DNA of 39,010 bases from an uncultured Clostridia bacterium (GCA_945949395.1 CAMFEK010000017.1:1-39010); one strand, 5' to 3'; counted from the first letter of the stretch, positions 14,941 through 23,860 are shown. Numbers and translations are program-made. Notes: a model not told the origin generated them from the sequence alone.

Positions 14941-16026
14941 TTAATCGAAATAGCCCTTTGCCGCCAAAAGCTCTGCTAAAAGGACGGCGCCGCCTGCCGC
15001 GCCGCGGAGGGTGTTGTGGGAAAGTCCGATGAATTTGTAATCGAAAATGCCCATATTGTCCTCGCGGAGTCTGCCCGCCTCGATCGCCATGCCGTTTTCG
15101 AGCATTCTGTCGAGCGCGGGTTGCGGGCGGTTGTCCTCTTCCATATAATGAATGAACTGCTTGGGTGCGGAGGGGAGAGCCAAAGCCTGCGGCACGCCGG
15201 AAAACTCCTTCCAGGCAGTTAAGATCTCTTCCTTGGAGGGTTTCTTCTCGAATTTTACGAATACCGCGGCGGTGTGTCCGTCGGAAACGGGAACGCGGAG
15301 GCATTGCGCCGTGATCGCGGGGGAGGAGGCGGGCTTGATCTCGCCGTTTTCCACCTTGCCCCAAATCTTCAAGGGTTCCTGTTCGCTCTTTTCCTCTTCT
15401 CCGCCGATATAGGGGATCACGTTGTCCAAAATTTCGGGCATGGTCTTGAAGGTCTTGCCCGCGCCGGAAATCGCCTGATAGGTGCAGACTGCCGCCTCGC
15501 GAATCCCGTACTTCTTTAAGGGATCGAGAAGGGGAACGTAGGACTGCAAAGAGCAGTTGCTCTTTACGGCGATAAAGCCGCGCTTGGTGCCGAGTCTTTG
15601 TTTTTGCGCTGCGATTACCTCAACGTGTTCGGGATTGATTTCGGGAATCACCATGGGAACGTCCGGCGTAAAGCGGTGCGCGGAGTTGTTGGAAACGACG
15701 GGGATCTCGTGCTGCGCGTATTTTACTTCGAGCGCCTTGATCTCATCCTTTTTCATGTTTACGGCGCAGAAAACGAAGTCTACTTTTGCCGCGATGGCGT
15801 CGATATCCGATTCGGCGTCCATGACGATCATATCCTTTACGCCTTCGGGCATGGGGGAAGTCATCGCCCATTTTTCGCCGACGGCTTCCTCGTAGCGCTT
15901 TCCTGCGGAACGGGAGGACGCTGCCAAAACGACGAGGTGAAACCAAGGGTGGTTTGCCAAAAGCGTGATAAATCTCTGTCCTACCATACCGGTAGCGCCG
16001 ACGACGCCGACGTTGTAAGTTTTCAT
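14941..16026 (-). CDS. asd: Aspartate-semialdehyde dehydrogenase
   Basis: A 361-residue enzyme that makes aspartate semialdehyde from aspartyl phosphate using NADPH. GATGMVGQRF (10-19) binds the cofactor and C158 in KSNCSLQ is the catalytic Cys. The length and the SNCSLQ context resemble the archaeal/fungal-type branch rather than the shorter E. coli-type enzyme. TTAGGAGAATATACG precedes the ATG. It is the first gene of the asd-dapA-dapB operon and lies directly behind the riboswitch terminator. Confidence 0.94.
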   Translation of the reverse strand: MKTYNVGVVGATGMVGQRFITLLANHPWFHLVVLAASSRSAGKRYEEAVGEKWAMTSPMPEGVKDMIVMDAESDIDAIAAKVDFVFCAVNMKKDEIKALEVKYAQHEIPVVSNNSAHRFTPDVPMVIPEINPEHVEVIAAQKQRLGTKRGFIAVKSNCSLQSYVPLLDPLKKYGIREAAVCTYQAISGAGKTFKTMPEILDNVIPYIGGEEEKSEQEPLKIWGKVENGEIKPASSPAITAQCLRVPVSDGHTAAVFVKFEKKPSKEEILTAWKEFSGVPQALALPSAPKQFIHYMEEDNRPQPALDRMLENGMAIEAGRLREDNMGIFDYKFIGLSHNTLRGAAGGAVLLAELLAAKGYFD

Positions 16027-16056
16027 AATCGTATATTCTCCTAAAAAATTATTTTC

Positions 16057-16085
16057 AAAAAAAATGCGCCCTACAAGCGGACGCA
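16057..16085 (-). terminator. Riboswitch-controlled terminator before asd
   Basis: On the minus strand TGCGTCC (16085-16079) pairs with GGGCGCA (16071-16065) with one wobble, followed by eight T. Its place between aptamer and ribosome site makes it the likely expression platform. Confidence 0.8.
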
Positions 16086-16114
16086 GATACGTTTCGTTTC
16101 AGAATCACGTTAAA

Positions 16115-16292
16115 CATATAGTACTCCACTTAAAAAAGTGACAGTCGCAACGATCTTATTCGCTGCGCCCAGAAAAAAGACGATAAGGAAATCTTTTCTC
16201 TTCGGCGGAGATACCCTTTCAGCTTTCCCGCGTTCCTTTTCGCCGCTTACAATTAAGGAAAACTTACTCTTGTTCTTCCGCTCCTCTATATC
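16115..16292 (-). ncRNA. Lysine riboswitch (L box) aptamer
   Basis: Read on the minus strand, this leader carries the conserved lysine-aptamer landmarks in order: a P1 side ATATAG (16291-16286), AGAGGAGCGG, AAGAGTAA, GGGAAAGCTGAAAGGG (16228-16213), CCGCCGAAG (16208-16200), GACTGTCAC (16146-16138) and GTGGAGTACTATAT, whose CTATAT (16121-16116) closes P1. These match the known L box consensus closely. Lysine binding should stabilise P1 and favour the downstream terminator, lowering asd-dapA-dapB expression. A consensus promoter lies just upstream. Confidence 0.93.
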
Positions 16293-16301
16293 GATACGCC
16301 C

Positions 16302-16330
16302 ATTATAGTTCATCGGGGGATAAATGTCAA
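16302..16330 (-). promoter_or_regulatory. Promoter of the lysine-riboswitch operon
   Basis: On the minus strand TTGACA (16330-16325), 17 bases, TATAAT (16307-16302): perfect consensus. Confidence 0.92.
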
Positions 16331-16385
16331 GTATAAATACTCCTTTTTTGAAAAAGATATTTCGGTGAAAAGTAATGGAAAACAA

Positions 16386-16414
16386 TTGAAAAATTTTTTA
16401 TTATGCGTTATAAT
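16386..16414 (+). promoter_or_regulatory. Promoter of the 16471 membrane-protein operon
   Basis: TTGAAA (16386-16391), 17 bases, TATAAT (16409-16414). Confidence 0.8.
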
Positions 16415-16470
16415 AAAATTACTCACTATATATTTTTTGAGAATTTTCATTTCGACACGGAGTTTATGAT

Positions 16471-17769
16471 ATGGCAGAAGCAAAAACCAGCTTGTTTTCC
16501 CGTTTGATGGAAGGCAGAGAAAAGGACGAGGATTACGCGAGAAGCACGTTGCCGCAGAACCGTTGGCAGCTGTTCTGGGACATCATGAAGGGGCGTATCG
16601 GTAAGATATGTATCGTCAATCTCCTCGTTTTGTTGTTCTTTCTCCCCACGATCGCGCTCGTATTGATGCGTATTCTCACCAAGACCTCCTTGGGCGTCGT
16701 GGGACCTTACGGCTCCTCTCTCGGCATCGGCTATCCCGCTTATCCCGATTTGAACGGGATTTGGGAACAGGGATTGTACGTCCTCAATATCACGTACTTC
16801 GGCGGCATTTTATTGAGTTCGTTTATCGCCGCCATCGGTCTTGCCGGCGGCATCTACGTCATTCGCAACATGATTTGGACGGAGGGGATCTTTATCGCCA
16901 ACGATTTCTGGAAGGGAATCAAACTCAACTACGGCAACGCGTTGCAGGCGGCGGTATTCTTCTGTTTCTTTCTCTTCGTCGACGTGTTCGTGAACAGCCT
17001 CGCCGACTATTTCCTCGCGATCGGCATGGGGAGCGAAGTCATGTTCACCATTGCGAGAATCGCCTGTATCGTCGTAAACGTATTTGCGGGACTCATGTCC
17101 CTTTGGATGCTCTCCCTCGGCGTCACTTACCGTCAGACCCCTTGGGAGCTTTTGCGCAACTCCTTCGTGATGACCGTGGGAACCCTACCGCAGACTATTT
17201 TGTTCGCGGTGGTCGCGCTCGCTCCCTTTGCGCTCTTTTTGTCGGGCGTATCCATTCTGCTCGCCGTGGCGATCCTCTTTTATCTGTTGATCGGTTTTTC
17301 CTATACCCTTCTTTCCTGGATGAGTTTCACCCAGTGGGCGTTCGATAAATTCATCAATCCCAACCTCAAGGGCGCCAAAGTCGGAAAGGGACTTTACAAT
17401 CCCAACGCGCAAAAGCAGGAATCCCCCGCCGAGCAGACGGAATCTTCCGCCCTGCACGCGTATAAGCTCGCCGTCATCGCGGGCGGTAAGAGCAATCTGA
17501 TGAGCCGTCCCATGAAGCCCATCGACGACGAATACGAGGTTTACGAGCTCCCCGAAAGTTTTTCAAGAGAAGATCTGCAAAAATTGCGCGAGAGCAAAAA
17601 AGCCATCGCCGATTCGCAGAAACAGTTCGAAGAGGAGCACAAGAATGATTCGAGATACGTGGAATATAATAAGCAGTTCGAAGAGCGGGAAAAGGCTTTA
17701 CAGCCCGAAAAGAAAAAGAACGGCAAGTTAAAGAAAAAGGAAGCTCCCAAACTTCTGAATGAAAAATAA
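16471..17769 (+). CDS. DUF624-like multi-pass membrane protein with charged tail
   Basis: A 432-residue membrane protein with about six helices (near 45-67, 108-131, 158-180, 193-217, 238-258, 262-285), then a long charged cytoplasmic tail (about 300-432) ending in a Lys/Glu-rich stretch. The early GRIGKICIVNLLVLLFFLPT segment and FWKGIKLNYGNALQAAVFF loop resemble DUF624/YesL-type proteins, which are often tied to sugar uptake loci, but no such genes are here. The tail is longer than in that family. CGGAG precedes the ATG. The next gene overlaps by 11 bases, so the two are likely co-translated. Confidence 0.65.
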   Translation: MAEAKTSLFSRLMEGREKDEDYARSTLPQNRWQLFWDIMKGRIGKICIVNLLVLLFFLPTIALVLMRILTKTSLGVVGPYGSSLGIGYPAYPDLNGIWEQGLYVLNITYFGGILLSSFIAAIGLAGGIYVIRNMIWTEGIFIANDFWKGIKLNYGNALQAAVFFCFFLFVDVFVNSLADYFLAIGMGSEVMFTIARIACIVVNVFAGLMSLWMLSLGVTYRQTPWELLRNSFVMTVGTLPQTILFAVVALAPFALFLSGVSILLAVAILFYLLIGFSYTLLSWMSFTQWAFDKFINPNLKGAKVGKGLYNPNAQKQESPAEQTESSALHAYKLAVIAGGKSNLMSRPMKPIDDEYEVYELPESFSREDLQKLRESKKAIADSQKQFEEEHKNDSRYVEYNKQFEEREKALQPEKKKNGKLKKKEAPKLLNEK

Positions 17770-18520
17770 GGATATCGCAAAGATGCAGAAAGAAAGACCC
17801 GAAGCGTACACGTCGCTTGCGGATTGGTTTGAAAAGCTTAACGATGACTGCGGCTATGAAGAATGGTCGCAGTATTTGTATCATAGACTCTCTGCGCTCT
17901 TGCCGCTCGGGGCAAAGGGGATAGATATCGGTTGCGGAAGCGGCTATTTTACGAGAACGCTCAAGAGGGCGGGTTACGCCATGACGGGCATGGACGTATC
18001 CCTGCCCATGTTGCAGAAGGCGGAACAGCTCTCGCAAAAGGAGCGTATTCCCTATCTGCAAGCGGACGTAACCTCCTTTCGCCTGCCCGAAAAGATGGAT
18101 TTTGCCGTGGCGATCAACGACTGCATGAATTACGTCAAGAAGGAAAAGGCTCTTTCCGCGTTCAAACGGGTTTTCGCGTCCTTAAAAAAGGGCGGGTATT
18201 TCCTGTTCGATATCAGCAGCGAAAACAAACTCCGCCGCAAGGTGGGAGGGCAGCTCTCCGTCGACGATCGGGAGGACGTCACCTATCTTTCCGTCAACAC
18301 GTTGGAGCAGGATACCGTCACGATGGACGTCACCCTGTTCGTCAAGCAAAAAAACGGTTATTTTTCGCGTTTTGACGAGAGACATTTGCTTTATATATAC
18401 ACAGAAGAGGAAATTCTTTCCGCCCTTTCTCAAGCGGGTTTTGCCGTGCTCGACGTTTGCGGTCATTTGGGCGAAGAGAAAGCGACTTCCGACCGCCTGG
18501 AGTTTCTCTGCCAAAAATAA
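17759..18520 (+). CDS. Class I SAM-dependent methyltransferase
   Basis: A 253-residue methyltransferase with the SAM-binding glycine loop GIDIGCGSGYF (54-64), the acidic residue after strand 2 (GMDVS) and the strand-4 motif FAVAINDCMNYV. The order and spacing fit a cytosolic class I enzyme; the substrate cannot be told. Its ATG lies inside the end of the membrane-protein gene, an 11-base overlap. The hslO gene follows after 32 bases without a terminator. Confidence 0.85.
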   Translation: MKNKDIAKMQKERPEAYTSLADWFEKLNDDCGYEEWSQYLYHRLSALLPLGAKGIDIGCGSGYFTRTLKRAGYAMTGMDVSLPMLQKAEQLSQKERIPYLQADVTSFRLPEKMDFAVAINDCMNYVKKEKALSAFKRVFASLKKGGYFLFDISSENKLRRKVGGQLSVDDREDVTYLSVNTLEQDTVTMDVTLFVKQKNGYFSRFDERHLLYIYTEEEILSALSQAGFAVLDVCGHLGEEKATSDRLEFLCQK

Positions 18521-18552
18521 CCTTCTTCCATCTTACAAAAAAAGGAGTAAAC

Positions 18553-19392
18553 ATGAACAAAATAATTAGGACTCTTACTTTTTCCGACGAGGTCTCCCTC
18601 GTTCTCATCGACGCTACCGATATGGTAAACGACGCGATCGCCATTCACGCTCTCTCGGCGCCCGCCGCCGTGGCGTTCGGGAAAGCCATGATCGCCATGA
18701 CCTACCTTTCCGGTTGGCTCAAAGATGAAACGGGACAGATCTCCGCGAACATCAAGGGCAACGGCGAGGGCGGCACCATCTGCATCTCCGGCGATTCTTC
18801 GCTGAATATGCGCGGCACGATACAAAACGCCGACGTGCACAGCAGCGAAGATAACGTGATCGGGCACGAAGGGTATATGACGATCGTGCGCGACGACGGC
18901 TATAAACAGCCCTTCGTAGGCACGGTTGCCTTTCACGACGGAAGAATCGAAAGGCTCTTTATGGATTATTATGCCATCAGCGAACAGCTCCCCACCTATA
19001 TCAAGGAGGAGGTTCTGATCGACGAAAATAAGCGTTGTATCTCGGCGGTCGGTCTCTTTATGCAGGCGATGCCCGGCGCGTCCGATTCCGCGAAGATGTC
19101 CGCCTACAAAGCGACGGAATCGCTGGACGGCATCGCGGCGGAGGTGCGCGAAAAGGGCGCCGCCGCTTACGTAAACGAGCATTTTCCTCATGGGGACTTG
19201 GAGGAGCGCGATTGCGCTTACCGTTGTAAGTGCTCCCGCGAACGCATCGAAGGGCTCATTCTCTCTATGAATCGGGCGGAAGTCGAAGATATTTTGCTCA
19301 AGGACGGAAAACTCAACGTGCATTGCGATTACTGCAATACCGATTACGATTTTTATCCCGAAGATATTGAAAAACTCTTTTTAGAAGCCTGA
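18553..19392 (+). CDS. hslO: Redox-regulated chaperone Hsp33
   Basis: A 279-residue Hsp33, a cytosolic holdase switched on by oxidation. The zinc switch is present as C225-x-C227 and C258-x2-C261, the family pattern. The N-terminal part has the usual AIHALSAPAAVAFGKAM and IKGNGEGGTICISGD segments. AAAGGAGTAAAC precedes the ATG at 18553; the longer in-frame reading starts inside the methyltransferase gene and is rejected. It sits in a run of plus-strand genes leading to spoIVA. Confidence 0.95.
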   Translation: MNKIIRTLTFSDEVSLVLIDATDMVNDAIAIHALSAPAAVAFGKAMIAMTYLSGWLKDETGQISANIKGNGEGGTICISGDSSLNMRGTIQNADVHSSEDNVIGHEGYMTIVRDDGYKQPFVGTVAFHDGRIERLFMDYYAISEQLPTYIKEEVLIDENKRCISAVGLFMQAMPGASDSAKMSAYKATESLDGIAAEVREKGAAAYVNEHFPHGDLEERDCAYRCKCSRERIEGLILSMNRAEVEDILLKDGKLNVHCDYCNTDYDFYPEDIEKLFLEA

Positions 19393-19401
19393 TCGATACA
19401 T

Positions 19402-21195
19402 ATGAGAGACGCAAAGGAAAAAAACAAAATACTTTTGTTTGACATGAGTCGGGAACGCCTCATGGATTCCGCGTGCGAAAAAGCGCAAGAAGGAAATTTC
19501 GTGGACGCGCTTTCTCTTTTGCACAAGTGCGCCAAGCTTTTCGGGTCGGACGACGAGATTTTAGAGGCGTTTGCCGATATCTACGAGCAGATGGAGCTGT
19601 ATTCCAAAGCCGTCGATACCTGGTTTTACTATCTTGACGAATACGGCGGCGACGCCTACGAGACGGACGAGGAAGTCTACGAGGGGCTTGCCGTCGATTA
19701 TATGAACATGGGCTGCGAGATGGAGTCTCTGCTGTATTATAAAAAGATGATCGACTCCGTTTCCCTTGATCCCGACAAGGAGGCGCGCACCCGCGTGGCG
19801 GAGTTCGAGATCACCGACTTTTTCCGTTCGAAGGCGGAACCGAAATTGCAGTTCGTTCCTTCTCCCGAGAATGCCGATTATTCCAAGGAGATCAACGAGG
19901 GCGTTCGCCTCATGCGCTGTAACGATATCGACGGCGCGATCAAACAGTTTAAGAAGGTGGACGAAAATTCTTCGTTCTATCTGAATGCGGGCAACTTTCT
20001 TTCCATCTGCTACGCCTTGCAGGGGGATAGCAAAAAAGGGCTCTCCGTCTGCAAAAAAGTATTGAAAAAATTCCCCGACGACGTGCAGACGCTCTCCACG
20101 CTCGCCGCCCTGTATGCGGAACTGGGGCAGACGGACAAGAGCAAGCAGCTCGCCGGCGAGCTTTGCTCGCGCAAGGTGGAAGCGACGGACGCGCTCTATA
20201 AGATCGCGACCGTCGCCTTTGAGAACGGAATGGACGGCGAGGCGGTGGAAAAGTTCCGCCTTATCGAAAAGAAACTTCCTTACGATAAGAATATTTTATA
20301 TTTTCTCGCCGTCGGCGAATACCGCATCAACGAATTTAATAGCAGTAAAAGGCATTTCCATACCCTCTTGAGCCTGTATCCCGACGCGTCCGTCGCGCGC
20401 ATACAAATGAAAAAGCTGTTGGCGTTCGAAGAGGGGCTTTCGGGGAACGAATGCGCCGTCAAGCCGGAAATCGGGTATGCCTATCGCATTTCCGAAGAGG
20501 AGCGCGGACAGCGGATCAGTTTTATCAAACAACTTTCCAAAGAGGATATCGAATACGGCGAAGAACTTGACGACGAGACGATATCCGAGGCTTTTTCCTG
20601 GTGCTTTGACGAATTTGACGGGCAGGATATCGATCTGCAACAGTTTGCCGTGCACTACGCGATCAAGCTGGAATACGACGCTTTCCTCAAAAAACAGCTT
20701 TTGCGGCACGAGGTGAGCGACTTCGTCAAGATCTACGCGCTCTACGAGCTCGTGCTCAAGAATAAACCCTGTACTTACGGCGTGGTCATCGGAAATATCT
20801 ATTTCAAGTTCCGCTTGCCCAAAATAAAGCTGGGGCAAAAGAAGAGAAAATTGTTCCTGCACGCCTGCGCGGACGTCATTTCCAAATTCCTTCCCTTCAG
20901 CAGACACACGCCCGCGTCCGTCGCGCGCGCCGCGCACGAGATCTACGAATATGCCGTAAAACAAAAGGACATGGAAGAGATCGACGAGGCGTCGCTGCGC
21001 TGCGCCATCTATCTGAGTTCCGGCATCAATTTTGAAAAGGAAAACATCTCCAAGACCATCGTCGACTTCGGCGCGGACATCTTCAAGGTCTCCGCCCTGT
21101 TGCCGCCGCATGCGGGCGAGGAGGAGGCAGCCGTCTCCGACGGCGGTAAAAACGATTGCCAAAACAAAATCGAAGAGGGGGAAGAACCGCAATGA
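19402..21195 (+). CDS. Tetratricopeptide-repeat protein of unknown function
   Basis: A 597-residue soluble protein. Residues about 15-370 contain helix pairs typical of TPR repeats (for example FVDALSLLHKCAKLFGSDDEILEAFADIYEQMELYSKAVD and a later GLSVCKKVLKKFPDDVQTLSTLAALYAELGQ). The C-terminal third (about 380-560) is helical and unrecognised. The ATG has no clear ribosome site; the gene starts nine bases after hslO, so coupling is likely. Its stop overlaps the next start (ATGA). TPR proteins are usually protein-binding scaffolds. The place just upstream of spoIVA hints at, but does not show, a sporulation link. Confidence 0.75.
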   Translation: MRDAKEKNKILLFDMSRERLMDSACEKAQEGNFVDALSLLHKCAKLFGSDDEILEAFADIYEQMELYSKAVDTWFYYLDEYGGDAYETDEEVYEGLAVDYMNMGCEMESLLYYKKMIDSVSLDPDKEARTRVAEFEITDFFRSKAEPKLQFVPSPENADYSKEINEGVRLMRCNDIDGAIKQFKKVDENSSFYLNAGNFLSICYALQGDSKKGLSVCKKVLKKFPDDVQTLSTLAALYAELGQTDKSKQLAGELCSRKVEATDALYKIATVAFENGMDGEAVEKFRLIEKKLPYDKNILYFLAVGEYRINEFNSSKRHFHTLLSLYPDASVARIQMKKLLAFEEGLSGNECAVKPEIGYAYRISEEERGQRISFIKQLSKEDIEYGEELDDETISEAFSWCFDEFDGQDIDLQQFAVHYAIKLEYDAFLKKQLLRHEVSDFVKIYALYELVLKNKPCTYGVVIGNIYFKFRLPKIKLGQKKRKLFLHACADVISKFLPFSRHTPASVARAAHEIYEYAVKQKDMEEIDEASLRCAIYLSSGINFEKENISKTIVDFGADIFKVSALLPPHAGEEEAAVSDGGKNDCQNKIEEGEEPQ

Positions 21196-22067
21196 GATTG
21201 ATCGATTTCGACGGCATTTTCGATCAGAAAATCGCCGATTACATCGAACAGAACGAAGGAAAATACAACGAAAAGCAGTGGAGCGATATCATTCCGAAAC
21301 TGTATGAAAAATTCGGCGATACCGTCATCAGCACGATCGGAAAAACGCCCCGAAAGTACTATGCCGAAATGGACGATCAGACGCTGATCGAGACGCTCAA
21401 AGAACATTTAAGGCGCGACGTGCCCGTGTCCGACTTTTTGTGCCGCGAAATGGAACAAAGAGGGGGCGGAAAGGGGTATCTCGAACTTTTGAAGAGCGAC
21501 GACGAGACGTTGGTCAGCTACGCCATCACCATCAACGCGGACAACGAAGAGGCGTATCCTTATTATCTCGATATCATCTGCGGCGATACCTTCGGCGAGG
21601 ACGTCAAGGACGCCGCCGCCGATCAGATGAAGGGGAATCCCGATCCCGTCAAGGAGAGATTGCTTTCCATGATCCGGGAAAATACACAAAAGGCGTACGC
21701 TCTCGACCTCATCTCCCGCATTCACGCAAAGGACGAGGCGGTGTTTGAGCTCCTCCTCTGCGAATTTTTGAATAATCTCGACGATATCCCCATGCACGCG
21801 AGCTATCTCTCTTGCTACGGCGACGAGCGCGCGCTCCCGTATCTATTCGAGCAAATCAAGCAGGAGGATATCAATTACGTCGAGTTTTTGGAACTCAAAT
21901 ACGCCATCGAGGCGCTCGGCGGCGAATACAACGAACCGAGAGACTTCTCCGACGATCCCTACTTTAAGCAGATACACGGCGCTTCGGAAAAAGAAATGTC
22001 CGACGCCATGACTTCCGCGCTTTCGGGCGGCATGACGGAAGAAAAAGAGGAAGAGCCCGTTTCTTAA
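21192..22067 (+). CDS. Unrecognised acidic helical protein
   Basis: A 291-residue acidic protein with no recognised domain. It is mostly predicted helix, with repeated helical segments (LLSMIRENTQKAYALDLISRIHAK; LLLCEFLNNLDDI; ALPYLFEQIKQEDI) that suggest a HEAT-like solenoid. There is no signal peptide or membrane helix. The start ATG at 21192 overlaps the TPR gene stop by four bases and has GAGGGGGAAG upstream, so it is translationally coupled to the TPR protein; the two probably act together. Confidence 0.7.
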   Translation: MRLIDFDGIFDQKIADYIEQNEGKYNEKQWSDIIPKLYEKFGDTVISTIGKTPRKYYAEMDDQTLIETLKEHLRRDVPVSDFLCREMEQRGGGKGYLELLKSDDETLVSYAITINADNEEAYPYYLDIICGDTFGEDVKDAAADQMKGNPDPVKERLLSMIRENTQKAYALDLISRIHAKDEAVFELLLCEFLNNLDDIPMHASYLSCYGDERALPYLFEQIKQEDINYVEFLELKYAIEALGGEYNEPRDFSDDPYFKQIHGASEKEMSDAMTSALSGGMTEEKEEEPVS

Positions 22068-22071
22068 AACG

Positions 22072-22100
22072 GTTCTAAAATCAAACCCTTCGCATACACT
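22072..22100 (+). promoter_or_regulatory. Candidate sigma-E (mother-cell) promoter of spoIVA
   Basis: CATACACT (22093-22100) matches the sigma-E -10 consensus CATACANT. About 13 bases upstream GTTCTAAA (22072-22079) is a weak -35. spoIVA is sigma-E controlled in Bacillus, which supports the reading. Confidence 0.6.
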
Positions 22101-22119
22101 AAAGAGTAAATTGCTTTAG
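22099..22119 (+). promoter_or_regulatory. Short inverted repeat in the spoIVA leader
   Basis: CTAAAG (22099-22104) and CTTTAG (22114-22119) pair around a 9-base loop just upstream of the GCGGAGG ribosome site. It could affect translation start, since that site is 13 bases from the ATG. Confidence 0.35.
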
Positions 22120-22143
22120 CGCAGCGGAGGTTTTTTTATCGTT

Positions 22144-23625
22144 ATGTTGACGGAAAACGAAGTTTTTTGCGATATGGAAAAGAGGACGGGCGGTGAATGT
22201 TATATCGGCGTGGTGGGACCCGTCCGTTCGGGAAAATCCACCTTTATCAAAAATTTTATGGAAACGCTGGTGCTCCCCGACTTGATCGGCGAAGAAAAAA
22301 TGCGATTGATCGACGCGTTGCCGCAGTCGGCGGAGGGCAAGACGGTCATGACGACCGAGCCGAAATTCGTTCCCGAAAAGGCGGCTTGCATCACCGTCGG
22401 CACGACGAATACCAAAGTGAACGTAAGGCTCATCGATTGCGTGGGATACCCTATCGAGGGGGCGTTCGGTTTTACCGAGGAGGGGGCGCCCCGCCTCATC
22501 AATACGCCGTGGAGCGACAGGGCGATGCCCTTTGAGCAGGCGGCTCAGCTCGGCACGGAAAAGGTCATCAAGGAACATTCCACCATCGGGATCCTCGTCA
22601 CGTCGGACGGCTCCTTCACCGATTTGCCGCGGGAGAGCTACGTTTCTGCCGAGGAACGCACGGTGCGGGAACTCAAAGCGCTCGGCAAGCCCTTCGTGAT
22701 TCTTCTCAACTGCAAGGAGCCCTCCTCTTCCTCGGCGCAGACGCTTATTGAGGAGCTACGGGAAAAGTATGGCGTCACCGCGCTCGCCGTCAATTGTTTG
22801 ACGATCGGCAAGGAGGATTTCATGCGTATTTTGAGCGAGGTGCTCTTCGAGTTCCCCGTCAAGCGCATCGATTTCGCCTTCCCCGACTGGATGCAGGTAT
22901 TGCCCGCGGACGGGGCGATCGTCTCCTCCGTTTTGTCTACTCTCAAGAGGACGGCGGGGGAAGTGCGGAAAATGCGGGATTGTTTCCGCTTTGAAAACGT
23001 GTTTGCGGACAGCGAGTACTTAAAGGGGGAGATATCCTGTCAGATCGATATGGGGGAGGGGAGCGCCGTCATCACCCTCTCGGAAAAGGAAGGAGTGTTC
23101 TATACCGTTCTGGGGAAAGAGTGCGGCGAGGACCTCTCCTCGGATAAAAAGCTGATGCGCTACGTGCGCGCGCTCTCGGAGAGCAAACGGGAATACGACA
23201 AGATCCGCTCCGCCTTTGCGGAAGCCAAGGCAAACGGCTACGGCGTGGCGGCGCCCGATCTCGACGCGATCGCGCTCGAGCGCCCTTCCGTCCTCAGGGA
23301 AGGGGGCGGTTACGGCGTTCGTTTCCGCGCGGCGGCGCCGAGCTATCATATCGTGCGGGTGGACGTGAACGGCGAAGTTTCGCCCATGGCGGGGAACAAG
23401 GAGCAGAGCGAGGAATTTATCGCGGGACTCATTGCCGACTTCGACGAATCTCCCGAAAAGCTGTGGGAAAAGGAGTTTTTCGGCAAGAGCTTAAAGGAGA
23501 TACTCGGCGAAAACCTCTCCTCTAAGATTTCGTCTATGCCGCCCTTGGCGCAAAAGAAGATCATGCGCAGTCTCACGCGCATGGTGAACGACGGCAAGAG
23601 CAACCTTCTCTGCTTTGTCTTTTAA
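22144..23625 (+). CDS. spoIVA: Stage IV sporulation protein A, spore coat morphogenetic ATPase
   Basis: A 493-residue SpoIVA, close to the 492 of Bacillus. It polymerises on the forespore outer membrane using ATP and forms the base of the spore coat. GVVGPVRSGKS (residues 22-32) contains the Walker A loop, and TVMTTEPKFVPEKA and LIDCVGYPIEGA follow as in the family. The C-terminal end NLLCFVF is the position of the short hydrophobic tail used for anchoring. The ribosome site GGAGG is 13 bases from the ATG, longer than usual, but no other in-frame start fits. It has its own sigma-E-like promoter. This gene is the best proof that the organism makes endospores. Confidence 0.95.
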   Translation: MLTENEVFCDMEKRTGGECYIGVVGPVRSGKSTFIKNFMETLVLPDLIGEEKMRLIDALPQSAEGKTVMTTEPKFVPEKAACITVGTTNTKVNVRLIDCVGYPIEGAFGFTEEGAPRLINTPWSDRAMPFEQAAQLGTEKVIKEHSTIGILVTSDGSFTDLPRESYVSAEERTVRELKALGKPFVILLNCKEPSSSSAQTLIEELREKYGVTALAVNCLTIGKEDFMRILSEVLFEFPVKRIDFAFPDWMQVLPADGAIVSSVLSTLKRTAGEVRKMRDCFRFENVFADSEYLKGEISCQIDMGEGSAVITLSEKEGVFYTVLGKECGEDLSSDKKLMRYVRALSESKREYDKIRSAFAEAKANGYGVAAPDLDAIALERPSVLREGGGYGVRFRAAAPSYHIVRVDVNGEVSPMAGNKEQSEEFIAGLIADFDESPEKLWEKEFFGKSLKEILGENLSSKISSMPPLAQKKIMRSLTRMVNDGKSNLLCFVF

Positions 23626-23740
23626 GGCAACCTCGCTCCATAATGTACGGCGCGATAATAGTATGCGGGTTTGCCTTAAGTATATTTTACCCTGTTTGGG
23701 GAATACTAACGGAAGAATCCAAATCGGGAGGAAGTTTGCT

Positions 23741-23851
23741 ATGAACGCAAAAGGAAAAAAGAAGATCAAAAAACTGACGGAGGCGGAGTATGAAGCGTAC
23801 GTGGAAGCCTTGAAAAAGGGGATTCCGCCGCCCGCGCGCAAAACGGAATAA
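23741..23851 (+). CDS. 36-residue basic peptide, unknown
   Basis: MNAKGKKKIKKLTEAEYEAYVEALKKGIPPPARKTE: a Lys-rich start, a predicted helix and a Pro-rich end. GGGAGGAAG lies eight bases before the ATG, and a strong terminator follows, so it looks expressed. It lies 115 bases after spoIVA. It is not SpoVM-like (no hydrophobic amphipathic helix). A longer in-frame reading from 23615 overlaps the spoIVA end and has no ribosome site. Confidence 0.6.
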   Translation: MNAKGKKKIKKLTEAEYEAYVEALKKGIPPPARKTE

Positions 23852-23860
23852 AATCGGCAA

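Noticed and set aside
20296..21192. A 298-residue minus-strand frame over the TPR gene
   Set aside because: It is rich in Val, Phe and Arg as expected for an antisense shadow, and the plus-strand gene is coupled to its neighbours.
23639..23647. Sigma-K-like -10 (CATAATGTA) after spoIVA
   Set aside because: No AC at the right distance upstream, and the 36-residue ORF lies almost 100 bases further on.
23643..23744. A 33-codon hydrophobic frame (MYGAIIVCGFALS...) overlapping the start of the 36-residue ORF
   Set aside because: It has no ribosome site and no promoter I can defend; recorded only as a possible small membrane peptide or SpoVM substitute.
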